A stretch of 64,000 bases of DNA from Bimastos eiseni (lineage: Eukaryota > Annelida > Clitellata > Crassiclitellata > Lumbricidae), in the NCBI GenBank assembly GCA_959347315.1, contig OY365814.1:34701629-34765628 (forward strand), written 5' to 3'. A program made the translations under genes and the position numbers. Below are positions 45,472 through 57,190 of the stretch, piece after piece (within the stretch, counting starts at the first letter, position 1; each line of letters starts with the position of its first letter). The notes below the pieces were generated by a model. It was not told where the DNA came from. It did not search any database and worked only from the letters and a program-made list of their open reading frames with translations.

Positions 45472-47006
45472 CAGTGCTTAAAGTGTAAAAAAGCAGTGCT
45501 TGGACGCTAGGGGGCCGTCCATAAATAACGTCACGCAATTTTTGACGTTTTTTTTACCCCTCTCCCTTTGTAAACGTCGTCACAAGTGCCATGATGCCCT
45601 CAAATATGACGTCATGCCACAAGGCCCCTAAACAAAAATCAAACCATATGTACAGAATGTAATGCAAATTTTCTTATAATTATCAATAAATTTGATTATA
45701 ACTGTACAAATATTTAAAATTGAAATACTGTAGAACGAAGAAAAATGGAGAAAGTAGCCCATAATGATTACAATCTTATGCATTCCTCACGATGAAAGAC
45801 TCTGGCAGAATCGGTGCAATTATTAAAAATGCTTAATAACAATAACTTGAAACAATCCAAACTGTATGCCTCTCCATTCTCCCAGGCTGTAGCAAAATAG
45901 TCCTTCATGGAATAAATAATATGCAATCCACATTCTCCATTTTCTCCGTTTCAGCGAATCTCTGTGGCCTGTGTGTTTGGGCGGGATAATTGAATCCTGA
46001 TCAAGAGCTACAGAATGGCTGCCTCACTTCCAGCACCCCAACATTGACAGCGGACGCAAAAGTAGACAGTGTAAAAATTAAGACTACAATAATCACAATT
46101 AGTGTTGCTGAATTGTGGTAACAACTACTGCTAATTAAGTGGAACTTCTTTAATTGAGTGCAAGTTTTTAATAAAATTGCGTATTTTGATGTGATGGTGG
46201 GACGTCACATTTCGTCGACCCCCTCTTCCCTCTGTCACACATCGTCACAAATTTGTGGCCCCCTCCCCATAGGCGCCTGACGTAATTTATGGACGGCCAA
46301 TAGTGTCAAAAAAGAAAGAACTAAAGATTGCAACGGATGAACACCGACATATTAAGTCGACGACAAATGGCTCGTCCACTGTGTTCGTTAAAATGGAAGT
46401 TGGATTGGTGATATTAATGATGTTGGAATAGAAGTCGGATTGGTGAACGAAATTCTTCCAAAACAGATGTCATTATATGAAAATAATGCCTACTGAAATA
46501 AAAGTTGGATCAATGAAGAGAATATTTGCCTAAATAGTTGAATTGATGAAAATGGTTTTGGCGGAAGCAGAGCTGGATTTGCAAGCATTATTGTTATCTA
46601 TCCAACTTCTAATTGACCAAATGCAATGGGCGAATAATAGAATTTTTTATCATTCGTTAGGCTTTTTGTCCTTTAACTGTTATTCTGTCGTCAATTATTT
46701 GTTGGTGAAATGTTTGCTGTAATTTAAAGCGTACAGAGAATTGTTTTCCTTTGTGAAGATGTCGACAAGGGGGCCCGTGGCGCCGGCATTGTTTTGAAAG
46801 TGTTTGAAAATCTGTTGTGCGAAAGTTTTTTCTCCTCTTTTTCCTGTTGATATTAACGTAAGTATAAAGAGGAATTGCAGTGTTGCATGGACTCTCATGG
46901 ACGGCGCCCAGGCTCTACTGGCCAAATAAGTGACAGGACGGCGTCCAGCCGTGAAAATAAGTACCTGGACGCGGTCCATGACCGTCCAGGCTCACTTTAA
47001 GCACTG
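45472..47006. mobile_element. hAT-b element with nested MITE 45,513-46,298 (copy 2)
   Basis: The termini CAGTGCTTAAAGTG / CACTTTAAGCACTG are conserved. The nested MITE ends GGCCGTCCATAAAT are also conserved. Intronic in gene A. Confidence 0.75.
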
Positions 47007-47284
47007 ACTCTATATGTAGAGGTCATTCCTCTATCCGCCAACTGTGGATGCGTGAGGTAGCAATTAGCTCTGCCTCATCAATAGCACAACAGAAGGATAT
47101 AATATTGTCGCGATTAAGTGCAGATTTTTACCGGCGTTGAAAGTTAGCCAACCGACTGTTTTGCATAGTAAAGGTCTATTGATATGTGAAATAGAAATAG
47201 AGCACAAAGTGATAATATCTCTTTTGAGTATCCTTTGCCAACTTTAGGGATTGTATGCTTTGAGTAAGCATTTAAGTCACTTAC

Positions 47285-47357
47285 ATGATTCACATCGTGA
47301 TAAACCGATTCATCCATGTTGAACGACCTTTCTATATAGTCAACAGCGAAGAGATAT
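47285..47357 (-). CDS. Gene A, ADAM prodomain exon P2
   Basis: Identical to 8,195-8,267 (YLFAVDYIERSFNMDESVYH). One incoming base completes the P1 codon; ends at phase 0. Confidence 0.8.
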
Positions 47358-47533
47358 CTGAAAATATTGATTTGTCCTTCATTATCCAACCTGCATATCA
47401 AAGAAAGATTTCATAGACTCGGTTTGGTTATAATACGAAAGCCGTGACTAGGAATGTGCTTTTGAATATGTGTTGAAATGAAATACTAAGCAACCGCTAG
47501 TATCTAATTCATGTATGTGTTTCCTTGACTTAC

Positions 47534-47610
47534 GTATTGAGATGTAGATCCAACACAAAAACGGAGTTGAAAGCTGATACTGTCAGAGTTATCGATCTGT
47601 AATGTCCGCT
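47534..47610 (-). CDS. Gene A, ADAM prodomain exon P1 (most 5' exon found)
   Basis: SGHYRSITLTVSAF and NSVFVLDLHLNT, with two synonymous differences from 8,444-8,520. The signal-peptide exon of gene A should lie between here and about 55 kb but was not identified. Confidence 0.82.
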
Positions 47611-47701
47611 CTACAAGTGAAACGACCAGCTAATTATTCTGACGTTGGATTATTCAACTTCTATTATAAACTACAATTAATCAATCTATTAAACGTGTGG
47701 C

Positions 47702-47905
47702 ATGGTGACCAATCAGTTAGAGCGGTCGGCCCGTAACACTCAGTGTGCGTTGAGTGGGCGGGTTCGACCCTCGTCCGAGGAGTCACTGTGTAGAGACCTT
47801 GAGCAAGTCCTTAACTGCAATTGCGCCGTCGAGGCGTGTGCACTTCTGAGCAAAAAAATGTTGGAAGAAGGGCGATATCAAATTTTAGTAATAGATAAAA
47901 AATAA
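47702..47905 (+). repeat. tRNA-derived SINE, family S2 (copy 2)
   Basis: Same as 8,612-8,815, just upstream of prodomain exon P1. Confidence 0.7.
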
Positions 47906-47966
47906 ATAAAAAGAATCTAATCCTTTATTTCTCGCTGACAAAATTTTCTATTTATTAAATTCTAGC

Positions 47967-48176
47967 CTATTCAATTATTGTTTTATCCAGTTTTGTTCTT
48001 GCCTCGTCCAAATCGTTAATATTCAGCAAAAAACATTCTCTGTAACCTACATGTGTCAGTGTGCTGATAATGACCTGCTGACCCCATTTGACCTTGATCC
48101 TATAATCGTCGTCATAATCAACTCCTTCCGGATGCCTTTCAAAACGTGAGTTACCTAAATGAATAGTAATTCGACA
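47967..48176 (-). other. Unassigned minus-strand ORF (copy 2)
   Basis: Counterpart of 8,877-9,086, open over the same 69 codons. Confidence 0.4.
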
Positions 48177-50059
48177 TTAGTTCAAACATTGCAATTGAGA
48201 AGGAAGACTTGTAACTCAAGGAAAGCAAAACCGTTGATGGATAAACATGTTAGTCAAATAGCAAAAATTGGGAAACATATATTTACATACATGTATTCAC
48301 ACTTTCATTCATGTACATACAATCACACATGCATTTATATCTGCATAGACCCACGTATGCTGTATATCAACATTAGTAAAACAACTAGTTTCTTCTTATA
48401 ACGCTATCTCTCATAACTATACGTTCTGCATTTATTGTTGCATGTCGTCGTGTGGTTATACCACGCATTGTGCGCTGGTTAGGAGCCCTAGGCCAATTTC
48501 ATCGAAATATCGTTTTGAGTCTTCTATTCTGCTCGTTATTTCTAATAGATTTGGAACCAAACGTGTTCTAAATTAGACTTGCTGGTTGTCTTGTTGTGCG
48601 CTAGTTCACGCTATATGGGGCCTACATCATAATAAGAATCCTGTTAATGTATAGCGAAGACATAAAACAGACGGTGGGAGTGGCTTGTATTACGGAAAAA
48701 TACGAGACGTCAGAATGAGATGGTATACGGGCATGTGATGGCAAATGAGCAAACAAAGATAGTTTGAAAGCGGATGTCAACGGACGACGCAGTTGGGGGA
48801 CGACAGAAGAAGAGATAATTGACATGATTCATAAGGTCGTGAAGACACAAAATTGAAAAAGGAAGAAAGAAATTGGGGACAGCATCAAGTGGAGAAGAAG
48901 AATCCGCGCGTCTGACCCTTCCCCTATGAGGAATTAATTCAGGCCTGAAGGAGATATAATGTATATTTACATTCAGGTAAATATTATTATTATCCAATCT
49001 TTTGTGGATAATCAATCATATTATTCCTCTCATTAAAACTAGTTACTAACGTGACACTAAGTACGGATAATTATCGAATTACGTGATTAGACTTCAAGTT
49101 ACCTTCATTTTGAGTCCAATGTTTCATTGTTTCATTATTAAAATTATGTGCCTATTGTACAGTAAATTTGATTTGCAATTTAATTAACCTATTCAATAAT
49201 TATCATCTCACTTATCTACTGCGAGTTGGGATATATATATTGGACATTGGTTTATATATGTATGAACCAATGTCATTTTTTAAAATTTATTTATTTGTAT
49301 ATATAAATATATCTATTATTCTCCCTAGTTTAGAAAACTATAATTATTAGGTCGATTGTTGCTCTAATACTTAACTCAATTGTCGTTTCTTATCGCATAA
49401 ATGGAGTTCCCAATGCACATAGTGAACTGCTCAATTAATCGCGTTTTAATTAATGTTCTGCTCTAGCAAAACGTCTTCACAAATTAGTTGCGTAGGGCAT
49501 GTGACTGACACGGTCGAGCCTCGGACGGGCGATCGGCGTTGACAGTTGTTTCTCTACTCATCGACGCAACTTGACCGAGAGAGACTTTGAAACATCTCAG
49601 CCATTTGTCAGCTGTCAACGAGCATCCGTCACCACTGATAACTCTTTCGGCTTACTGTGCATTATAGTTTGCTAATGTATTATTTGCTGTACACTGTGAC
49701 AATTGACATCGTTAAGGCCGGCGCAAAGAACGCCCCTGAGTAGAAATCCTAAAGAGGCGCTATATAAACGTTTGATTACGTTACATTACGTACATGTACG
49801 AATTCTGGTCTAAGGACGCCTCAAACAATATTATCCTGTCTTATCTGAAGCCTTATGATGAAACTGTCGTGTCCAATTAATTTTTACTTCTGAAATTGAA
49901 TACAGTTCTCCAACCCAGAAGCAATTACGCCTAATTACTTGCAGCCGTCCTATTAATTGTACAGCGCACGAGAGCGTTCTTTCTAGCTTATGCCATTTCT
50001 TACCAAAGCCACCAAGACTACACGGATCTCCAATGTGATAATATAGCAGCCACGAAGGC

Positions 50060-50481
50060 TGGAAACGGACCGGAACGGACCGGAACGGACCGGAACGGAC
50101 CGGAACGGACCGGAACGGACCGGAACGGACCGGAACGGACCGGAACGGACCGGAACGGACCGGAACGGACCGGAACGGTCCGGAACGGACCGGAACGGTC
50201 CGGAACGGACCGGAACGGACCGGAACGGACCGGACCGGAACGGACCGGAACGGACCGGAACGGACCGGAACGGACCGGAACGGACCGGAACGGACCGGAA
50301 CGGACCGGAACGGACCGGAACGGACCGGAACGGACCGGAACGGACCGGAACGGACCGGAACGGACCGGACCGGAACGGACCGGAACGGACCGGAACGGAC
50401 CGGAACGGACCGGAACGGACCGGACCGGAACGGACCGGAACGGACCGGAACGGACCGGAACGGACCGGAACGGACCGGAAC
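50060..50481. repeat. CGGAACGGAC 10-bp minisatellite, ~41 units
   Basis: Near-pure array of a decamer with a few unit losses (GGACCGGACCGG) and two GGTCC variants. Copy 1 has about two units at 10,990-11,010. All three minus frames are open as Arg/Ser/Pro/Val/Gly/Phe repeats and are artefacts. Confidence 0.97.
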
Positions 50482-52055
50482 GCCATTCCGGTTCGTAAAA
50501 TGCAACGGTATTATCGTTCCGTTTCGTCAAACATGCTGCAACGCATCAGAACGCCGTTCCTTATCGTCGCGTGAAAATTAAGATGTCACTTCGTTGTCAT
50601 TCTGCTGCTCAGCTCGTTCCAAGTGGAAATTAATGAAAATTTCGATTGCAAAGTCCACTTTCTGTCATGAATTTCAATACTAATCTTGAAAAATGTCAAT
50701 AAATGGGCATTTAATATAAGGAGGTGGCAAACAGCGGCACAGCCCAACTCTTCCCTACTCGTTGTTTATTGGCGATTGACGTCATTTTTTTATTATCTGT
50801 CGACGTCATGTCTAAAAGTAAATATAGTGAATGAAGATGATTGTGTATTTGTGTTTTCATTTTCAAAATTGTAATGAGGATTTTATTTAAAGAGAAAAAT
50901 AATCAAATCCAGAAATAAAGGTATATTTGGTAATTAACCACCATGAGTAGGCCTATAATGAATTGGTTGAAAAAACGGAAAAATGTTGAGTGATAGTCCG
51001 GATGCACCTTTTAAAAAAGAGTTAGACGTTCGTGTATGGCCAGAAGGGATGGCCAGTGCTCAACTCCAATACACTATGTTATTGGTGAGTTGGTTAAGAA
51101 TTTCAAGAAGATCAAGGTAAATATTTTATAGAAAGTAAGTCTCTAATAGTCGTTGATGTCGTCAAATGATAAAGAAGACGATTTAGCCCGCCTGTTGGAA
51201 CAATGATCAGTGCTACAATTTTAAGCAATAGGCCTAGGCCTATATATACAATGACTGGCTGATTGTAAGAATAAAGCGTTGGGTTGCTCAATAAGCAAAT
51301 CGAACAATTTCGAAATAGTTTGTGAAAACAATCTAAGCGTTACTAAAATCTAGACCATGGCACGAGTGTTCTGTATTACCTAACAGTAACATTAAAGGAA
51401 CCAGTGTTGTATGCAAAACAAACTTCAAGACCAAGACAGTAAGGTACCGAGACCGAGACCGTGAGATACCGAGATCGAGACCGAGACAGTGAGGTACCAA
51501 GACCGAGACCGAGACACTAGGCTCAAGACAGTACGATACAGTAAAAGACAAGTGATCTTATATAAAATGATGTAAAATACTAATGTATCAGTTTTCTGGA
51601 ATAAGGTTCATTTGTAATTTCAATTTGTAATGTATATAGTACCAACTTGTAATGTATATAGTACCAATTCCTGAGAATAGTTTTTTATATTGCCGCAAGA
51701 TTTTAAGACAGTTAACGCGAAACTTAACGAGATTTTTTGTTCGAGACAGAACAAGACTTTCACTTCAAGACAGTTTCTAAATATTTGAGACACTACCTCG
51801 AGACCGAGACCGAGACAGCAGGCTTCCGAGACCGAAACCGAGACAATAAAAACTGTCTCGAGACGTCTCCAGACCAAGACACTGTGTCGAGACCATACAA
51901 CTCTGAAAGGAACTCGATCGGCAGTCTAGTTTGCGGGAAAAAACTCGTTGAAAGCACATGAAATAGCAGAACAAAGTGGTAAACAATAGACAGTAGAATT
52001 ATTACATTCATTATGCATTCCACAAGATGAATAGATATGGTTGAATCATTGTATT

Positions 52056-52610
52056 TATAAAAACATGTTTGATAGTATTAATTTAGAACAATTCAAACTT
52101 CATACTCCTACATTCACCCACGGAGAAGCAAAACACTCCTTCTTGGAATAGGGAAAGCTTGTACTTCATCATCCTGTTCAGTAGATATTCCATTCAGATC
52201 CAACCCTTCTTCGTCTATCCAATCTACGCTCTCTCAATTTACTTCGTTTGCGATTACGACCATTAATTAGTTCACGTTGCCGACGTGCAGCGCTTTTCCG
52301 TGGCCTGATGCATTTCGGCGGCGTAATTGATTCCTGCTTGTGTGTTGCAACATGGCTCCCTAACTTCCAAAACCCCAAATTGATACAGAGAGTAAAAGTA
52401 AACAAGTCAAAAATTAAGAATGCATTTATTGTTACTAAATTGTGTTTAAAAATTGCTGTTAATTAATCGAAACTTGTTTAATTGAGTAAAAAAAATCTAA
52501 AATTGCGAATTTTGATGTCTGATGTGATGTCACATTTTTTTACCCCGTCCCTCGTCACATATCTCAGTGACCTCCTCCTACTAGGCGCGTGACGTCATTT
52601 ATGGACGGTC
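52056..52610. mobile_element. Second MITE, left-truncated (copy 2)
   Basis: Counterpart of 12,590-13,143, with the same right end. Confidence 0.7.
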
Positions 52611-52828
52611 GCAAGGGGGTGCCAATTTCGTAGTTTGCCTCGGGCGCAAATAGCCCTAGCTACGCCTCTGAACAAAGACCTGCATGGTCGAGACGCAAAA
52701 TCAAAATTCTATCTGAACTTACCCTCGTTGGAACAGTTTCCCCAGGAGGTGAGAATTACTGCGATAATTATTAGACAACGTCGATTATATAAGCTTCTCA
52801 TTTTCTCTAATTGCATTCGAAGAAGAGA

Positions 52829-52864
52829 ACGGCTACACGAGACCGAGAGGTTTCGTGTAGCCGT
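52829..52864. other. Perfect hairpin with GAGA loop (copy 2)
   Basis: Identical to 13,362-13,397. Confidence 0.75.
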
Positions 52865-53597
52865 ATTTATAAGAGTTCATCCACATATTACCTACCCAGT
52901 GGTGAGGTATGGGGGCTTACGTAGGCCTACGTAGCCTAATGAATGAATGGGCCCAAACCGGATGAAAGAAGTTGCAGGCAGGCAATTAGACCTAGTGCTG
53001 TCTTCGTTAACGAAAACGAAAATGATAATGACAATTAACGAAAATTGAACGTTTCCGTTGACGGAAACTGAAACTATTTGTGGCAACCAAAACTGAAACG
53101 ATTAGAAAATAGAATGATACAATTATATATAAAACGATATTTAACCGGAATGATAAACATTTCTGCATGATAATTTTATTAACTTTGGGGCCTATTCATT
53201 GTTTGTATCATTGGAGGAGGTTCAAAGGGCCACAGTTGGCTTGATTGGTGGTGTTCCTAAACTTGGTCACACCTCTACGTACATTCGGGACGTACTTCAC
53301 TGCCTTCCGGTTCAGCAGCGCATTCAATATAGGATCTTCTCTATTGACTCTATTGATTCTATTGACAAAATCCCCACGGACAAAAGCCCCCCGGACAAAA
53401 GCCCCCGGACAAAAGCTCCGGACAAAAGCCCCCCCTTGAGTTTGGGCAGGACATTTGCCCCTCCTCCTCCGGAAGTCTTCGTTTTGTAGGCACACATTTC
53501 TGAGATTTTCATCTACTCAGATCTTCACCCACTCTCAGAGAGATGATTATCGCGCGCCACTGACGGACTGTCACCAACTGTAGGCATACCTCACCGC

Positions 53598-54068
53598 TTA
53601 TATTCTTAGATCATCATCTGCAGCCAGACTCATTGCTCGTCTCCCTCGCTACTCCCGCATTTCTACCTACATGACCGACGTCCTACACTGGCATCCAATT
53701 CCCTCTCGCATCCAATACAAGGTACTCCTCTTTGTCCTTAAAACTCAACAGGGTAAAGCTCCTAAATATATCTGCGACTTAATGCGAAAACCTCTGTCTG
53801 CTGTCTTCTCCCGCTCTCTCCGGTCTGCGGATCGACTTAATCTTCTTGTTCCACGGGCAAGGACTACTATAGCTCAACACCGGGCCTGTGCCACTGTGGG
53901 CCCTAATTCTGTGTGGAATGACCTGCCCCCATTATCCGTAAGCAAGCTTTTAACCGGGCTCGCACCCTCATTCCTTTCTTATTTCCCCGGGAATGTCACG
54001 CTGAGAGCGCTTCTGAATAGCTAGTACTGTAAGAAGCGCTAAATAAATAACCATACACGATACGATAC
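53598..54068 (+). pseudogene. LINE (CR1/L2-like) 3' end (copy 2)
   Basis: ORF 53,671-54,024 with LHWHPIPSRIQYKVL and GPNSVWNDLPP, followed by the same tail as copy 1. A smaller remnant is at 53,207-53,347. Confidence 0.85.
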
Positions 54069-55029
54069 GATACCCAGCTGCTCTAATCTGTGCGTGTATA
54101 CCATATTCGCTTGTTTTACAATATAGTCGTTTACTTCTCTAAGGCGTTGTTTGCGCCAATTAGTACAATGCAATACGGAACATCTTCTATACACGTGAGT
54201 GACGCTGAGTTAATCATCGGTCAATGACAGCAGTTGCTTATCAGAAGAAAATCAAAGACTAAACGATTGTCTCGAAATGGTACCTTTGACGATTTTCCTT
54301 ACCCATAATTATGCCTTCCACCTTGACTCTATACACATGGTTAATGAACAGCGTCTTTTCCAGGAAATACGTTAGTTATATCAAATCCTGCACTTCAATT
54401 ATTCTGGCTATGGTTTTGTGCATTTCCTGTTAACAAATACTGTGATTTAAGATAATGTAACGTCATTGATTGCCTCACGCTTATAGCAAATGTTTATATG
54501 TATAAAAGGGAACACACTTTGAAATCTTGCATATCAATGTTCTCAAAAACGTGACGTCATATAAATAAACGAGAACGAGACTGGATTAGCCAGATTCTAT
54601 AAGGAACAGCTGATTATTGTTCAGTAGCAAAACTAAACTAAAAATTGTTGGTCAATGTAATGTTCGTACTCGTACAACTTCAGTTCACGTGGTCACTCTA
54701 GAATGTCATGTTTTCCAGTGTTAGCGGATGACAATCTGAGGCATTCTCTGTTAGGAAAAGAGATAAATGAAACGTTTGTTACATGCATAGTCATTGAATC
54801 TACATTCTAGATTATAAGCCGAATTAGATATTAATCGAATGTTCATTAAATGCTTTGCCGAATACACTCAACTGCACGTTACATGTATTTACCCACAAAT
54901 TAAGTCAACATTTATGACCTTGGATTTACAATGTCGTGTTGGCTATAATCAAAAGTAAAAATATAATATATATAATAAAAAGTACAATTAATGAACAATA
55001 TGAATCTCCACATTTATATGGCGTCACTG

Positions 55030-55147
55030 AGAGAGAGAGAGACAGACAGACAGACAGATAGACAGAGAGAGAGAGAGGGAGAGAGAGAGGAAGAGAGGGA
55101 GAGGGAGGGGAGAGAGAGTGACAGACAGAGACAGACAGACAGACAGA
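55030..55147. repeat. (GA)n / (GACA)n microsatellite (copy 2)
   Basis: Left limit of the stretch that copy 1 lost. Confidence 0.9.
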
Positions 55148-55309
55148 GTGACTAACCAAAGACGCTCCCGACATTGCACATCGGAAACCAAGATTGGACA
55201 GAGTGGTCTTCAAGCATTTAATGGAGAGCCCGAGAAGGAGTTTATTTTTGGAGTAAGCACAATAAGTAACACGTACATTTGAGAAATTGTTATATAGAAA
55301 TAGACTCAC

Positions 55310-55402
55310 AATATTATCTTTAGATGAAGAAGGATAAAATGCAGTCGGATACTGGAATCCTCTCCCAATAGGTTGGCCAGATCTTCTCATCAAACCCCAA
55401 TT
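55310..55402 (-). CDS. Gene B, cytoplasmic tail exon
   Basis: Acceptor TTTGTTTAAG, donor GTGAGT, 93 nt, 31 codons. It encodes NWGLMRRSGQPIGRGFQYPT and AFYPSSSKDNI, homologous to gene A's tail exon (24,031-24,130). It lies in the part of copy 2 missing from copy 1. In this sequence a stop in the preceding exon (57,260) would keep it from being translated. Confidence 0.5.
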
Positions 55403-55589
55403 CTTAAACAAAACCACAATATATAGTTTTAACCCAAAATAATTTCGACGAAATTGTATAATTTACTATGCATAATGTTTAATAGCTTCGGTGGTATCTT
55501 AGATAATCTATTTTAATCTTTGTTGTGCCGTGATCATAACACACACTACATCATTCTATAATAGCTTCAAATAAACGTATAGAAAGTAA

Positions 55590-56783
55590 GGAGCCGTTCA
55601 CATATTATATAACGCTCAAGGGGTAGATGGATGGGTTCCGGTTTTGTTAGCGTCATATTGTGTAGGGTGGGGGTAGGTTGAAGGTTTTGTTATATAACGA
55701 ACTTTTTTTCAGCTGATGCTATTTTGCCTGTTTGCCTGCCAATTGGAAATTCCATACACCACGGACCTTCATTGTTTAATCGAAGTTCACAATACGTTGT
55801 GAACCAAAACTAGCACCATTAGCTGCCACCTGGTGAATTGATTTGACGTTTTTAGTTATTTTTTTATAAATCCACTTTTAACAATATGCTGTTTACAATT
55901 TTAGTAATTTCATGTGCACAGCTCTAAACGCTCTAAAATTCAATTCTGTGTGCTTTGTTTTGATTCTGGTTTAAATTAAAATTATTTCACTTGAAATAAT
56001 TATTTTGGTAGGTATTATCATGGTGTTTGATTTCATTTTCCATAGTATGTGTAAATAGTTTAGGTTTGCCTAAATACCCAATTGCAGTTGTAGTACGCAC
56101 TCTGTATACGTCATACGCTATTAAATAGGTAGAGTTGTACCGCGAACTTATCGATTAATACCTGATAGTGCAATATTAAACCAATCCATTCTGTGTGATA
56201 CCGTAATGCTCATTTCTAGTGCAAAACAGGAGGGAAACTAAAATGGTGTTATCAAATAGGATGTACGTCACTACCATGCATTATCTTGCTGTATTAGTAG
56301 GCCTATATGTAGATACATGGTGAAAATCGTCGACTACCCAATTAGTTACCGTAATTAATACAAGTGAATTTAGCGCCACAAAAGTGCGATTATTACGATG
56401 CAGAGGAGCTCCATACATCCGGTCTAATCTTCATTGGCATGAGAGAGTACGAAATTTTAAGGCAGCTTTTGTTACATAGCTAATTGGTTGATTTTTACTG
56501 CAGTTCTTGAATTGGATAAAGGCAATTATCAGTTGAATCACTACTATTAAAGTGCTAACTAACATCGTATTGTTATAAAAGTGTCAAATTGTGCAATACA
56601 ATTATGTCGATTGTATATCTTTTAATGCGCTTATAGGCTGGGGTGGGTTAGGGGCTTGGTAGCATATCTGTTATATAATTTAGGGGTTGGGAAGTCACAG
56701 CTGCTGTTATATAATGTTATTAGGGGTCAGAGGGTGGGTCAAAAATTGGGATTTTATGCGTTATATAATATGTGAACGGCCCC
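55590..56783. mobile_element. TIR element with GCCGTTCACATATTATATAA termini, intact in copy 2
   Basis: The left end GAGCCGTTCACATATTATAT and the right end, inverted, GGGCCGTTCACATATTATAT match over about 24 bp into AACGC. 1.19 kb, no transposase. The target duplication is not clear. Only its right end survives in copy 1. Confidence 0.8.
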
Positions 56784-57190
56784 AATCTAAGATTTATTTA
56801 TATTTAAGAAGAAGCATACTATTATAAGAGACTATACCATCCCAGGAATCAAACAGTATGCCCTGTTCTACTTAATATCCACAGTCACTGCTAGAAACTG
56901 AGGTTATCAGAACAGAAAGCGAATTAGAAAAGTAGAGCAGAGGTTCAGCCAATCAATTTCCTTTCCCGAAACTCAAATGGCTGGGAATTATTCAGGGCCA
57001 ATCAGTTGGGCTGCACACATCCTAGAGACGATACGGCTGGTTGCGTATCGTAGAAACGGTAACACTACAAGAGGAGCAGGCCAGAGATGAGGATGAATCC
57101 TCTAACGAGTCAATCTGTGAATAATTATTCTTCTAACACTATTTGCGCAAAGAAATAAACTGTCGCCTTCACATGTAAAATATTTCTTAC

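Noticed and set aside
50060..50481. CRISPR-like array
   Set aside because: Contiguous 10-bp units without spacers in a eukaryotic genome; it is a minisatellite.
49831..50530. Three overlapping 167-224-codon Arg/Ser/Pro/Val/Gly ORFs
   Set aside because: Pure translation of the CGGAACGGAC array, open in all three minus frames and absent from copy 1.
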